Below, one piece after another: positions 1-7,068 of a DNA stretch of 64,000 bases. Origin of the DNA: Sulfurospirillum sp. UBA4058 (lineage in GTDB: Bacteria; Campylobacterota; Campylobacteria; Campylobacterales; Sulfurospirillaceae); the NCBI GenBank assembly GCA_002382085.1, contig DFZK01000007.1, forward strand, positions 124,001 to 188,000. The letters are read 5' to 3'. The position numbers and the translations under genes were made by a program. The notes under the pieces are model-generated. The model saw only the letters and a list, made by a program, of their open reading frames with translations, did not search any database and was not told the DNA's origin. Position 1 is the stretch's first letter. Every line of letters starts with the position of its first letter.

Positions 1-2
1 GG

Positions 3-89
3 CCGGACTTTTCCGTCGGAGAACTCGAAACGATCGTCTCGGAGTATCAACATACCGAAAGGCGTTTCGGCGGCGTCATCGAACAATAA
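3..89 (+). CDS. C-terminal end of an unknown protein (5' truncated)
   Basis: Only the last 28 codons of this gene lie in the window. The open frame enters from the left edge and ends at TAA 87-89, giving a tail that contains GELETIVSEYQ and ends GGVIEQ. I do not recognise it. Its codons (CCG, TCG, GTC, GGC) resemble those of genes to the right of 9.4 kb more than those of hcp next door. It ends 87 nt before hcp, and the FNR-type box lies between the two, so hcp probably has its own promoter. It is called coding because the frame is open with plausible codon use; that is weak evidence on so short a piece. Confidence 0.45.
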   Translation, partial: PDFSVGELETIVSEYQHTERRFGGVIEQ

Positions 90-101
90 TCTTCAAAAGT
101 C

Positions 102-115
102 TTGATTGAGATCAA
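102..115 (+). promoter_or_regulatory. FNR/CRP-type operator upstream of hcp
   Basis: TTGAT-TGAG-ATCAA is an exact match to the FNR-type pattern TTGAT-N4-ATCAA, centred about 68 nt upstream of the hcp start codon. Hcp genes are commonly controlled by Crp/Fnr-family regulators that respond to low oxygen, nitrite or nitric oxide. Which regulator binds here cannot be read from this window. Confidence 0.7.
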
Positions 116-176
116 TCAATGACATAAAACCAACCTCTTGCTAAGATTGCCGAAATTTTTGAAAAGAGGATAAAAA

Positions 177-1508
177 ATGTCGTTAAACATGTTATGCGAT
201 CAATGCTCTATGAGTGCCATCGGCGGCTGTGGCTCAAAAGGTCAAGATGTAGGAACGTGTGGCAAAGATGCCAACTTGGCGAAACTTCAAGATATCATGA
301 TTTATGGTCTTAAAGGTTTGAGTGCGTACAGAACTCATGCGAATGAATTTGGCGCAAACACCAAAGAAGTCGATGACGTCATCGCCCAAACACTTTACTT
401 CACCCTCACCAACGTTAACTTCAACTTTGACGATCACATCGCTCAACTCATGAAAATCGGTTCAGCGGGTGTTAAAATGATGGACATCCTCAGTGAAGCG
501 CACACGTCTCACCTTGGCGTTCCAAGTCCTGTAAAAATCAGTCAAAATAAAGCTGAAGGTAAAGCGATCTTAGTAAGCGGTCACAACCTTGACATGTTCT
601 TAGAGCTTTTGAAACAAACCGAAGGTAAAGGCATCAATGTTTATACGCACTCCGAAATGCTTCCAGCACATGCGTACCCTGAGCTTAAAAAATACCCTCA
701 CCTTAAAGGTAACATCGGCAAATCATGGTTTGACCAAACAAAACTCTTCGAGCAATGGGGTGGAACTATCATCGTGAACACCAACTGTATCGTTCCTCCA
801 AAATCAAACTCAACCTACATTGATAGACTCTACACATACGACATCGTAGGCATCAAAGAAGGCAAAAAAATCCAAAATAACGACTTTAGCGAAGTCATCG
901 CTCAAACATTGGCTCTTCCCGATGTAACGGGTTTTGACAGTGATGAGACGCTTGTAACTGGTCACCACTATAAAACCATCCTTGGTCTTGCTCCACAAAT
1001 CTTAGAAGCGGTAAAAGAGGGCAAAATCAGCCAGTTCTTCGTCATCGCAGGGTGTGATGCACCAGGAACAGGTGGCGAATACTACAGAAAAATGGCAGAG
1101 AGTTTACCCAATGACTGCGTGATCTTGACATCAAGCTGTGGTAAATTTAGATTTAACGACATCGATTTTGGAACGGTTGCTGACACGGGCATTCCTCGCT
1201 ACCTAGACCTTGGACAATGTAATGACAGCAACGGCGCTGTTCACATCGCTCTAGCACTTGCTGGCGCACTTGGCGTGACTGTACATGATCTTCCAGTTTC
1301 GATTGTTTTGAGTTGGATGGAGCAAAAAGCGGTTCTCATTCTTCTAGGACTCTTTAGCCTTGGCATCAAAAACATTTACCTCGGACCAAAACCACCACAA
1401 TTTGTGAATGATGACATCTTCTCATTCTTGCAAGAGAACTTTAACTTGCATTTGACCGATGATGCAAGTTCCGATATGGAAAAATTGTTGATTAAAAAAC
1501 CTGCGTAA
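177..1508 (+). CDS. hcp: Hybrid cluster protein (hydroxylamine reductase / NO-stress enzyme), short form
   Basis: Hcp is a cytoplasmic Fe-S protein that reduces hydroxylamine and, in other bacteria, acts in nitric oxide detoxification and S-nitrosylation. The N-terminus has the cysteine motif for the proximal cluster (C7, C10, C18, C28). The ligands of the hybrid 4Fe-2S-2O cluster are all visible: H136 (SGHNL), E160 (THSEM), C204 (NTNC), C293 (AGCD), C321 (SSCGK), C348 (GQCND), E382 and K384 (WMEQKA). At 443 residues it is about 100 shorter than E. coli Hcp and matches the shorter class that lacks part of the N-terminal helical region. ATG 177 follows the ribosome binding site AGAGGA at 165-170. 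It is a single-gene unit with an FNR-type box upstream and a hairpin downstream. No hcr reductase gene is next to it, so its electron donor is unknown. Confidence 0.93.
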   Translation: MSLNMLCDQCSMSAIGGCGSKGQDVGTCGKDANLAKLQDIMIYGLKGLSAYRTHANEFGANTKEVDDVIAQTLYFTLTNVNFNFDDHIAQLMKIGSAGVKMMDILSEAHTSHLGVPSPVKISQNKAEGKAILVSGHNLDMFLELLKQTEGKGINVYTHSEMLPAHAYPELKKYPHLKGNIGKSWFDQTKLFEQWGGTIIVNTNCIVPPKSNSTYIDRLYTYDIVGIKEGKKIQNNDFSEVIAQTLALPDVTGFDSDETLVTGHHYKTILGLAPQILEAVKEGKISQFFVIAGCDAPGTGGEYYRKMAESLPNDCVILTSSCGKFRFNDIDFGTVADTGIPRYLDLGQCNDSNGAVHIALALAGALGVTVHDLPVSIVLSWMEQKAVLILLGLFSLGIKNIYLGPKPPQFVNDDIFSFLQENFNLHLTDDASSDMEKLLIKKPA

Positions 1509-1511
1509 GGG

Positions 1512-1523
1512 TTTACATGTAAA
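1512..1523. repeat. TTTACATGTAAA palindrome
   Basis: One of 16 copies of TTACATGTAA found by eye in the window. This copy starts 4 nt after the hcp stop codon. Confidence 0.8.
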
Positions 1524-1528
1524 GAGGA

Positions 1529-1550
1529 GGAAGCCTTGAAAAGGGCTTTC
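1529..1550 (+). terminator. Hairpin after hcp
   Basis: A 7-bp stem (GGAAGCC with GGCTTTC, one G-T pair) around an 8-nt loop, followed by a weakly T-rich stretch. It lies between the convergent ends of hcp and the minus-strand gene at 1554 and may serve hcp. Confidence 0.5.
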
Positions 1551-1553
1551 TCA

Positions 1554-2123
1554 TTATTTGAAATTGCGTAATTTCTCACTCAATGGTGTTTTATAAAAAT
1601 ATGTAACCGGTTTACCGCTCATTAGTTGGTAAATATCTTCGTTTACAATTTGTTCTAGCTTTTCTAATTCTTGCTCAAACTCTGAATCTCCATGGGCATC
1701 TAATCTATGGTTAAATTCAAATTTAGCAACCCATAAAATCAAATCTTTTTCTTCACCCTCTTTTAAAGTAGTCATTGCATTATGAATTTCAATTTTATGA
1801 TTATGCAGAAGGTGCTGAAATGCAACACGAAGTTTTAAAGAACTATACAATTGGTTCTCAAGGTATATTACACGAAGTTTTAAAAAAAAGTTATATAGTT
1901 CCATAGCAAGTTCATCGTTGGATATGGTTGTTCCATTTCTAAATCTTAGAATTCTGTAACTCAACAGTGAATATTCTTGTTCAAACAGCATATGAAGTTT
2001 GAGATAGAGATTTTTAAGCTGTTCTTTCGCCAAGTCATATTTACGATTGCGTGTATAGATAAATAAAGCAGCACAAGTAGGGAAAAGTGCAGCGATTAAA
2101 GGTACAAAATCATGCCATTGCAT
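1554..2123 (-). CDS. Hypothetical protein with one N-terminal membrane anchor
   Basis: This 189-residue protein is not recognised. Residues about 6-24 (PLIAALFPTCAALFIY) form one hydrophobic segment followed by basic residues (RNRK), which predicts a short N-terminus, one membrane pass and a helical, charged cytoplasmic body. The C-terminal half is rich in Glu and Leu (LEKLEQIVNED). ATG 2123 has GGA about 9 nt upstream. The gene follows the TIR-like gene on the same strand after an 88-nt gap, and both are AT-rich and stand apart from neighbouring metabolic genes. I infer that they form a two-gene unit, with this protein as a possible membrane partner of the TIR-like protein. No catalytic motif is visible. 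Confidence 0.7.
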   Translation of the reverse strand: MQWHDFVPLIAALFPTCAALFIYTRNRKYDLAKEQLKNLYLKLHMLFEQEYSLLSYRILRFRNGTTISNDELAMELYNFFLKLRVIYLENQLYSSLKLRVAFQHLLHNHKIEIHNAMTTLKEGEEKDLILWVAKFEFNHRLDAHGDSEFEQELEKLEQIVNEDIYQLMSGKPVTYFYKTPLSEKLRNFK

Positions 2124-2211
2124 TTTCTATATCCAAATATTTTAAAGTTTGAAAATGTTTATATTTATTCATTTAATCTTCATAATTTTCAAAGAAAAAA
2201 AGGTTAAACTT

Positions 2212-3018
2212 TTACTCTTCTGAATCCTGTTTTTTTGTAAATTCTCTCTTTAATACCGCTAATATCTCACCAAATGTTTCTTTGATATTTCCTTTGTTAA
2301 ATCTGATTTGCTCAATGCCATGAATATTGGAAAATTCTTCTGTTCCTTTCTCTAACAAAATAATAGCTTTATTGAAACCTAATCGTCCTTGGAATAATCC
2401 AGCTTCATGTATAACATTTTGCCTTGCCCTAAAATTACCATCAGATGTTTCGTCTTCTCCCGTCATAATGAGTATTGCAAATGAGCTACGATTGAGCATT
2501 TCTTCTAATATATCCCTAATTGCATGCCCGGCACGAGCACCAATTTCGTAAGCTTCAATTTCATATTCATGCTTATCGTGAAGATGATCTTTTAAATCTC
2601 TCCATTGCGTATTTTGCCCATGACCTATAAAAACTATTGGCTTTGGAAGAAGTGGTTTGATTGGTTCTGGAATCTTTGATATTTCAAGATTTTTATCTAA
2701 GATATTAAAAACAGATTGTATCTTTGCCCTTATAGGTGCTTCTACACTTACTGTTACAGATGAATTAAAAAATTGTGCACGAAATTCATAATCTTTAAAA
2801 GTTTTTCGATATACTCCACCTTCTTTAGAGCGGCTATAGTCATTGAAAAATTCTTCTTCATTGTCATGATCCCATTCGCCATCTTCTAATTTAATTGATA
2901 AATAGTAGCTAAATGAAAATCTCTCATCCAATTCAATATCTCTAAACAATTCATTTGTCGCTTCTCTTAAAACATTGGCAGAAAATCTTGTTAATTCATA
3001 ATTGAATGTTTTTTTCAT
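2212..3018 (-). CDS. TIR-like (CAP12/Pycsar TIR family) predicted nucleotide-binding protein
   Basis: The C-terminal part (about 127-245) has the pattern of the TIR-like family described as predicted nucleotide-binding or CAP12/Pycsar-type TIR domains: a first strand IVFIGHG at 128-134, a middle strand AILIMTGED at 181-189, and the hallmark RARQNVIHEAGLFQGRLG at 197-214. Glu205 in this motif is at the position of the likely catalytic acid of NAD-cleaving TIR enzymes. The N-terminal 120 residues are an unrecognised acidic domain that could act as a sensor. ATG 3018 is preceded by TTGGAG at good spacing. A membrane protein gene follows it. TIR proteins of this type are often effectors of antiphage systems that deplete NAD; that role is inferred, as no cyclase gene lies next to it. 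Confidence 0.78.
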   Translation of the reverse strand: MKKTFNYELTRFSANVLREATNELFRDIELDERFSFSYYLSIKLEDGEWDHDNEEEFFNDYSRSKEGGVYRKTFKDYEFRAQFFNSSVTVSVEAPIRAKIQSVFNILDKNLEISKIPEPIKPLLPKPIVFIGHGQNTQWRDLKDHLHDKHEYEIEAYEIGARAGHAIRDILEEMLNRSSFAILIMTGEDETSDGNFRARQNVIHEAGLFQGRLGFNKAIILLEKGTEEFSNIHGIEQIRFNKGNIKETFGEILAVLKREFTKKQDSEE

Positions 3019-3127
3019 ATATACTCCAACCAGTCATTTTAGTAAATTTATTATACTCAATTCATTTTAGAAGAAACAAAGAAAATAGGGGGGTAGGGCT
3101 AAACTTTTAACTTCCTTCCGCTCACTC

Positions 3128-3139
3128 TTTACATGTAAA
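3128..3139. repeat. TTTACATGTAAA palindrome
   Basis: Copy of the window-wide palindrome, 4 nt beyond the stop codon of the minus-strand gene at 3144-4430. Confidence 0.8.
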
Positions 3140-3143
3140 AACA

Positions 3144-4430
3144 CTAGTGCGCAAAATCCTTCAGCAGTTCAATGATCTTTTGAGCCGCTTTTTCAGAACC
3201 ATACTGAGAAGCATCAAGCGTGACATGGTAATTAGTTGCATCTTTCCAATCGTGTTTGGTATAGTGAAGGCAGTAGTTGGCGCGATTTTTATCGGACGTC
3301 TCTAAATCTTTGTCGCTACACGGTGGTGTGGCTTTGTATTTTTCATTGACTTTTGTTTTACGGTACGCCATGTTCGCATGAATGAAAACATTGAAACAAT
3401 TGGGGTCATCTTTTAAGATAAAATTGGCACAACGCCCGACAATAACGCATGCTCCCTTAGTGCAAATATCGCGGATAATCTTGCTTTGCACCATAAACAA
3501 AACGTCGGCAGGTGGGAGTTGGTTGTCCACGTAGGCGTAGTTTTGCTCGTAGAGTTCATAGAGTAATTCATTGGCTAAATGCTGTTCGTTGGATTGAATG
3601 TATTCTGTTGTGTAGCCCGTCTCTTCGGCGGTGAGTTTAATGAGCTCTTTATCGTAAAAAGGAATACCCAGTTTTTTGGCGATCATCTCTCCTATCTCAT
3701 GTCCGCCACTGCCATACTCTCTTGAAATGGTAATGACCAGAGAAGTAAGCGCTGTTTCTTGGCTGCTTTGTGTTTGAGGAGCGACATACGTCCCCAGCCA
3801 TTGTTCGATAAACACCAATTTGGTACTGTAAAATTTAATCAACGCTCCGACGAGTAACGCCGCAACAACGCTGCCTTCGCGTATGCCCTCCAAGCGATTT
3901 AAAAAAGCAAAAGAGCTGATGACACCGATGATGACCATGGAGCTGTCTAAACTGATTTTGACTTTGCCAAATTCTTTATGGTACGTGTGTGAAATCGCAA
4001 CTGCCAAACCATCGAGCGGTAAATAGGTCAGTTTTGTTTTTAAGAGTAAAAAGATGCCAAATGCCAACACACAGCACGCCACTAAACACCAAAAAGCTTG
4101 TGCGACATACGATGTTGGGGAAAATGAGGAGAGCAAATGCATCGTAAAGTCGATGCAGTACCCAAAAACGATGACGGAAGGGAGTTGAACCAGTTGTGCC
4201 CATTGGTAGTTTTTGCGTAAAACCGCCATTTGTAGGGCAATAAAAACAAGGTTGAGCAAAATGGTCAATTCACCCAAACTCAGTGACATCGTTAAGCTGT
4301 ACACATACGGTACACACGAGATAGGTGAGACTCCGAGATTGGCTTTGACCGAGAGTGAAACACCAAGCGCCATGATGAATTGCCCTAAAATAAAAACAGC
4401 AATTCGCTTCGTTTTATTTAAATTTAGCAT
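3144..4430 (-). CDS. Fusion of a YczE/DUF6198-like membrane domain and a cytidylate kinase-like domain
   Basis: The protein (428 residues) has two parts. Residues 1-210 contain about five or six hydrophobic segments and the pattern ALGVSLSVKANLGVSP, typical of the YczE/DUF6198 family of integral membrane proteins. Residues 228-428 look like the cytidylate kinase-like family (Cytidylate_kin2): VITISREYGSGGHEIG at 232-247 carries a modified phosphate-binding loop, followed by AKKLGIPFYDKELI and VIVGRCANFIL. The substrate is unknown; family members are annotated by similarity to CMP kinase, and true Cmk is a separate protein. ATG 4430 has AAGGA upstream. The combination suggests a membrane sensor or transporter tied to a nucleotide-binding domain. 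It is monocistronic here. Confidence 0.78.
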   Translation of the reverse strand: MLNLNKTKRIAVFILGQFIMALGVSLSVKANLGVSPISCVPYVYSLTMSLSLGELTILLNLVFIALQMAVLRKNYQWAQLVQLPSVIVFGYCIDFTMHLLSSFSPTSYVAQAFWCLVACCVLAFGIFLLLKTKLTYLPLDGLAVAISHTYHKEFGKVKISLDSSMVIIGVISSFAFLNRLEGIREGSVVAALLVGALIKFYSTKLVFIEQWLGTYVAPQTQSSQETALTSLVITISREYGSGGHEIGEMIAKKLGIPFYDKELIKLTAEETGYTTEYIQSNEQHLANELLYELYEQNYAYVDNQLPPADVLFMVQSKIIRDICTKGACVIVGRCANFILKDDPNCFNVFIHANMAYRKTKVNEKYKATPPCSDKDLETSDKNRANYCLHYTKHDWKDATNYHVTLDASQYGSEKAAQKIIELLKDFAH

Positions 4431-4571
4431 TGTTTAGTCATCCTTGTTGAATGCAGTAGCGACAAAAAATGTTTTTGAGGGTGCATGAGAGTGTGTAAAT
4501 GAAGGAGAAACTATACTCCACATTACATTAGAGAAACCAATACTTTTTTATATTAATTGCGTATTATTTCA

Positions 4572-4784
4572 TCAGCAAATTGCTTTAACCTCGATCACTT
4601 CACCGCATGCTTCGATCGTCTCGCCAGAGGCGATCTTTGCGCGCTTCCTCGTCTCCACTTCGCCGTTTCGTTTGACTGAGCCTTCTTCGATGAGCATCTT
4701 CGCATGTGCGCCACTTTCGGCTATGCCCATTACTTTAAGCAGTTTAAACAACTCGATGTGTGCTTCGTCTAGTTCAAATGTCAT
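4572..4784 (-). CDS. Small S4-domain RNA-binding protein (YbcJ-like)
   Basis: A 70-residue protein that is essentially one S4 RNA-binding domain: FKLLKVMGIAESGAHAK, then MLIEEGSVKRNGEVETRKRAKI with the basic patch expected on the RNA-binding face. Length and order fit the YbcJ family, which is usually 70-75 residues. The RNA target is not known. ATG 4784 is preceded by AAAGGAG (complement of 4790-4800). It is a single gene, divergent from lemA, with a palindrome copy at 4826 in the space between. Confidence 0.85.
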   Translation of the reverse strand: MTFELDEAHIELFKLLKVMGIAESGAHAKMLIEEGSVKRNGEVETRKRAKIASGETIEACGEVIEVKAIC

Positions 4785-4825
4785 GTTGACTCCTTTATTA
4801 ACGCGCCATCATAGCCGAATGTTTC

Positions 4826-4837
4826 TTTACATGTAAA
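4826..4837. repeat. TTTACATGTAAA palindrome
   Basis: Copy of the window-wide palindrome in the divergent region between the S4 gene and lemA; this is one of the few intergenic copies not next to a stop codon. Confidence 0.8.
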
Positions 4838-4929
4838 CTTTTGATACTCGTGAATCATTCTAAAATCTATGAAGATAAGATTAACGACAAAATTTATATA
4901 ATGAACTCAAATCAAAAAAAGGTGGATGG

Positions 4930-5520
4930 ATGAAGAACGTTTTAATCGCATTAGGTATTGTTGTCGTCATTGCGGCGATGGTCATCGTTCCGAAAATTAA
5001 CAATGTTCCCAGACTGGATGAAAATGTTGTCGCCGCGATGTCGGCTGTCGATAACCAGTACAAACGAAGAAGCGACCTGATCCCCAATCTTGTGGCGACC
5101 GTCAAAGGTTATGCCGAGCATGAAAAAGAGGTGTTAACCCAAGTGACCGAAGCCAGAGCCAAAGTAGGGCAGATTACTCTCACACCTGAAGTGTTGAGCA
5201 ATTCTCAAGCGTTTAAAGCGTATCAAGCGGCGCAAGATGGGCTTAGTAGCGCACTGACTCGTCTCATGGCGGTTTCAGAACGCTATCCAGACCTCAAAGC
5301 CAATCAAAACTTCTTAAACCTCCAAGCCCAACTTGAGGGCACTGAAAACCGCATCGCTGTGGCAAGACGTGACTACATCGAAGCGGTGAAAAATTACAAC
5401 CTTGAAATCAGAACGATACCGGGAAAATGGATCGCGGCTATCTTCTACCCTGATGCTCAGGTCAAGCAAAATTTTACTGCCACGCCAGCGGAGAGTGCAG
5501 TACCCAAAGTCGCTTTTTAA
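4930..5520 (+). CDS. lemA: LemA family protein
   Basis: The protein (196 residues) has the LemA form: an N-terminal membrane anchor (residues 3-21), a short linker, then a long helical bundle. Signature stretches are NNVPRLDENV, QYKRRSDLIPNLVATVKGY at about 44-62, and a C-terminal part with NLEIRTIPGKWIA. The helical domain is predicted to face the periplasm. Its biochemical role is unsettled. It is the first gene of a three-gene operon with two TPM-domain genes, a pairing seen in many bacteria. ATG 4930 follows GGTGG, with AAAGG just before it. Confidence 0.93.
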   Translation: MKNVLIALGIVVVIAAMVIVPKINNVPRLDENVVAAMSAVDNQYKRRSDLIPNLVATVKGYAEHEKEVLTQVTEARAKVGQITLTPEVLSNSQAFKAYQAAQDGLSSALTRLMAVSERYPDLKANQNFLNLQAQLEGTENRIAVARRDYIEAVKNYNLEIRTIPGKWIAAIFYPDAQVKQNFTATPAESAVPKVAF

Positions 5521-5529
5521 GGCGTGCTC

Positions 5530-6381
5530 ATGAAACGTCTTAAAGGCATCATAGTAGGGATGCTTTGCGCGACGGCACTTTGGGGAGCCATCACGTTTCC
5601 ACAGCCCAATAATTCGCACATCGTTGATGAAGCTGGGCTTTTGAGTGCGTCTCAAAAAGTCTCACTTGAGGGCACATTGTCTGCACATGAGAGTGCGACA
5701 AGCAATCAAATTGTGGTGGTGACGCTTACGTCGCTTCAAGGATACGATATTGCCGATTACGGGTATCAGCTTGGGCGCGCATGGGGCATTGGAACCAAAG
5801 AGCACAATAACGGCGTTTTGCTTATCATCGCACCCAACGAGCGAAAAGTGCGCATCGAAGTTGGTTACGGACTTGAGGGCGCACTGCCCGATGCGATCGC
5901 TAGTAGCATTATTCAAAATACCATTTTGCCTTCGTTTAAAGCCAAGAACTATTTTGAAGGTGCAACCAATGGCGTAAACGAGATTATCAAAGCGATTAAA
6001 GGTGAATATAAAGCCGATGAAACAACGAAAAAGAGCTCACATCATTCGTTTTTTGTGCCTCTTTTATTTTTTGTTTTTATGGTTTTTAATGCAATGCTTT
6101 CTTTCAACGCTTCGAACCAAAAAAGGTTGTTTCCTTCATTGTTTATGAGTGCCATTGCAGGGATTATCAGTTGGTTTATATTTTCGATGATCCTCTTTAG
6201 TATTCTCGTCGCAGGTTCCGTTTTCTTATTGAGCTATGTTGGCGGTGCTTTTGGCGGCGGTTCATTACCCAATTCGTGGGGAAGCGGCAGTGGTGGAAGT
6301 TCCTCTTCAGACGGTGGCTTTGGGGGATTTAGCGGCGGTGGCGGAAGCTTCGGCGGCGGTGGTGCAAGTGGGAGTTGGTAA
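5530..6381 (+). CDS. TPM-domain protein (YgcG family) with glycine-rich tail
   Basis: The protein has a signal peptide (residues 1-20), a TPM domain (about 25-155) with IVDEAGLLS, SNQIVVVTL, YGYQLGRAWGIG and VRIEVGYGLEGALPD, two membrane segments (about 175-240), and a tail of Gly and Ser that contains FGGFSGGGGSFGGGG. TPM domains are periplasmic phosphatase-like or assembly domains of unclear function. I chose ATG 5530 over GTG 5524 because TAAGG at 5519-5522 sits 7 nt before it; length is then 283 residues. It lies 9 nt after lemA, and its stop overlaps the next start by one base (TAATG). Confidence 0.88.
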   Translation: MKRLKGIIVGMLCATALWGAITFPQPNNSHIVDEAGLLSASQKVSLEGTLSAHESATSNQIVVVTLTSLQGYDIADYGYQLGRAWGIGTKEHNNGVLLIIAPNERKVRIEVGYGLEGALPDAIASSIIQNTILPSFKAKNYFEGATNGVNEIIKAIKGEYKADETTKKSSHHSFFVPLLFFVFMVFNAMLSFNASNQKRLFPSLFMSAIAGIISWFIFSMILFSILVAGSVFLLSYVGGAFGGGSLPNSWGSGSGGSSSSDGGFGGFSGGGGSFGGGGASGSW

Positions 6382-6998
6382 TGAATCACATCAGTCATGA
6401 AACAAAAGAAAAAATTAAAGCGGCGATTTGTGAGATGGAGCAGAAAACCTCCAGCGAGTTGGTCGCCGTTGTGACCCAAAAAAGCGGTGAGTATCTTTAC
6501 CTAAGCCTTTTAATCACTAGCCTTGTTTCGCTTCTTATCCCCTTTGGGTTGCTTTTTTTTGCACCTGAGATGACGGCAAAAAGTATTTACGAAATGCAAC
6601 TGCTTAGCTTTATGCTCTTACAGTTACTTTTAAATGTGCCCAAGGTGCTCTTTTTTGTGTTGCCCAAAAGCGTTCTCATCAAGGCGGCAAAACTCAAAGC
6701 GTATGAAACGTTTCAAATTCTAGGGCTTCACAAAACGAGCAATTATCAAGCGGTGATGATTTTTGTGAGTCTATACGAACAGTCCATAGAGATCATAGCT
6801 GACAGTGCGATCAGCTCCAAAATCGACAATGCGCTGTGGCAAAGTACGATCGATACGTTCGTACACAACATCAAAAACGGTCACTTTGAAGAGGGTTACC
6901 TTCAAGCAATTCACGAAATCGGAGCAGTTTTAGAACACCACTTCCCCATCGAAAAGCACGATAAAAACGAACTTAGCGATGGCTTGATCGAGGTTTAG
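6381..6998 (+). CDS. Second TPM-domain membrane protein
   Basis: A shorter partner of the preceding gene (205 residues). The N-terminus ISHETKEKIKAAICEMEQKTSSELVAVVT matches the start of a TPM domain that is interrupted by two hydrophobic segments (about 36-58 and 68-95); the rest of the domain resumes with SLYEQSIEIIADSAIS and ends in ENG-like NIKNGHFEEGYLQAI. The order fits the short cytoplasmic-face TPM proteins that accompany LemA and YgcG. The start is ATG 6381, overlapping the upstream TAA by one base; the in-frame TTG at 6375 is less likely. A palindromic stem-loop follows one base after its stop. Confidence 0.83.
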   Translation: MNHISHETKEKIKAAICEMEQKTSSELVAVVTQKSGEYLYLSLLITSLVSLLIPFGLLFFAPEMTAKSIYEMQLLSFMLLQLLLNVPKVLFFVLPKSVLIKAAKLKAYETFQILGLHKTSNYQAVMIFVSLYEQSIEIIADSAISSKIDNALWQSTIDTFVHNIKNGHFEEGYLQAIHEIGAVLEHHFPIEKHDKNELSDGLIEV

Positions 6999-6999
6999 C

Positions 7000-7017
7000 G
7001 GCTTTACATGTAAAGCC
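7000..7017 (+). terminator. GGCTTTACATGTAAAGCC stem-loop after the lemA operon
   Basis: A perfect 18-nt palindrome that can fold as a 7-bp stem with a CATG loop; three more pairs follow after one mismatch. It begins one base after the stop of the second TPM gene. It contains the window-wide TTACATGTAA element. No T-run follows, so termination is inferred from position. Confidence 0.55.
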
Positions 7018-7068
7018 ACTAAGTCTTTGCGAAAGTGAGATAACAAAGAGTTTATGGAGCACAGACCT

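Noticed and set aside
1554..3018. TIR-like cassette as a complete CBASS or Pycsar system
   Set aside because: These need a nucleotide cyclase gene next to the effector, and none is present within the neighbouring 3 kb on either side.
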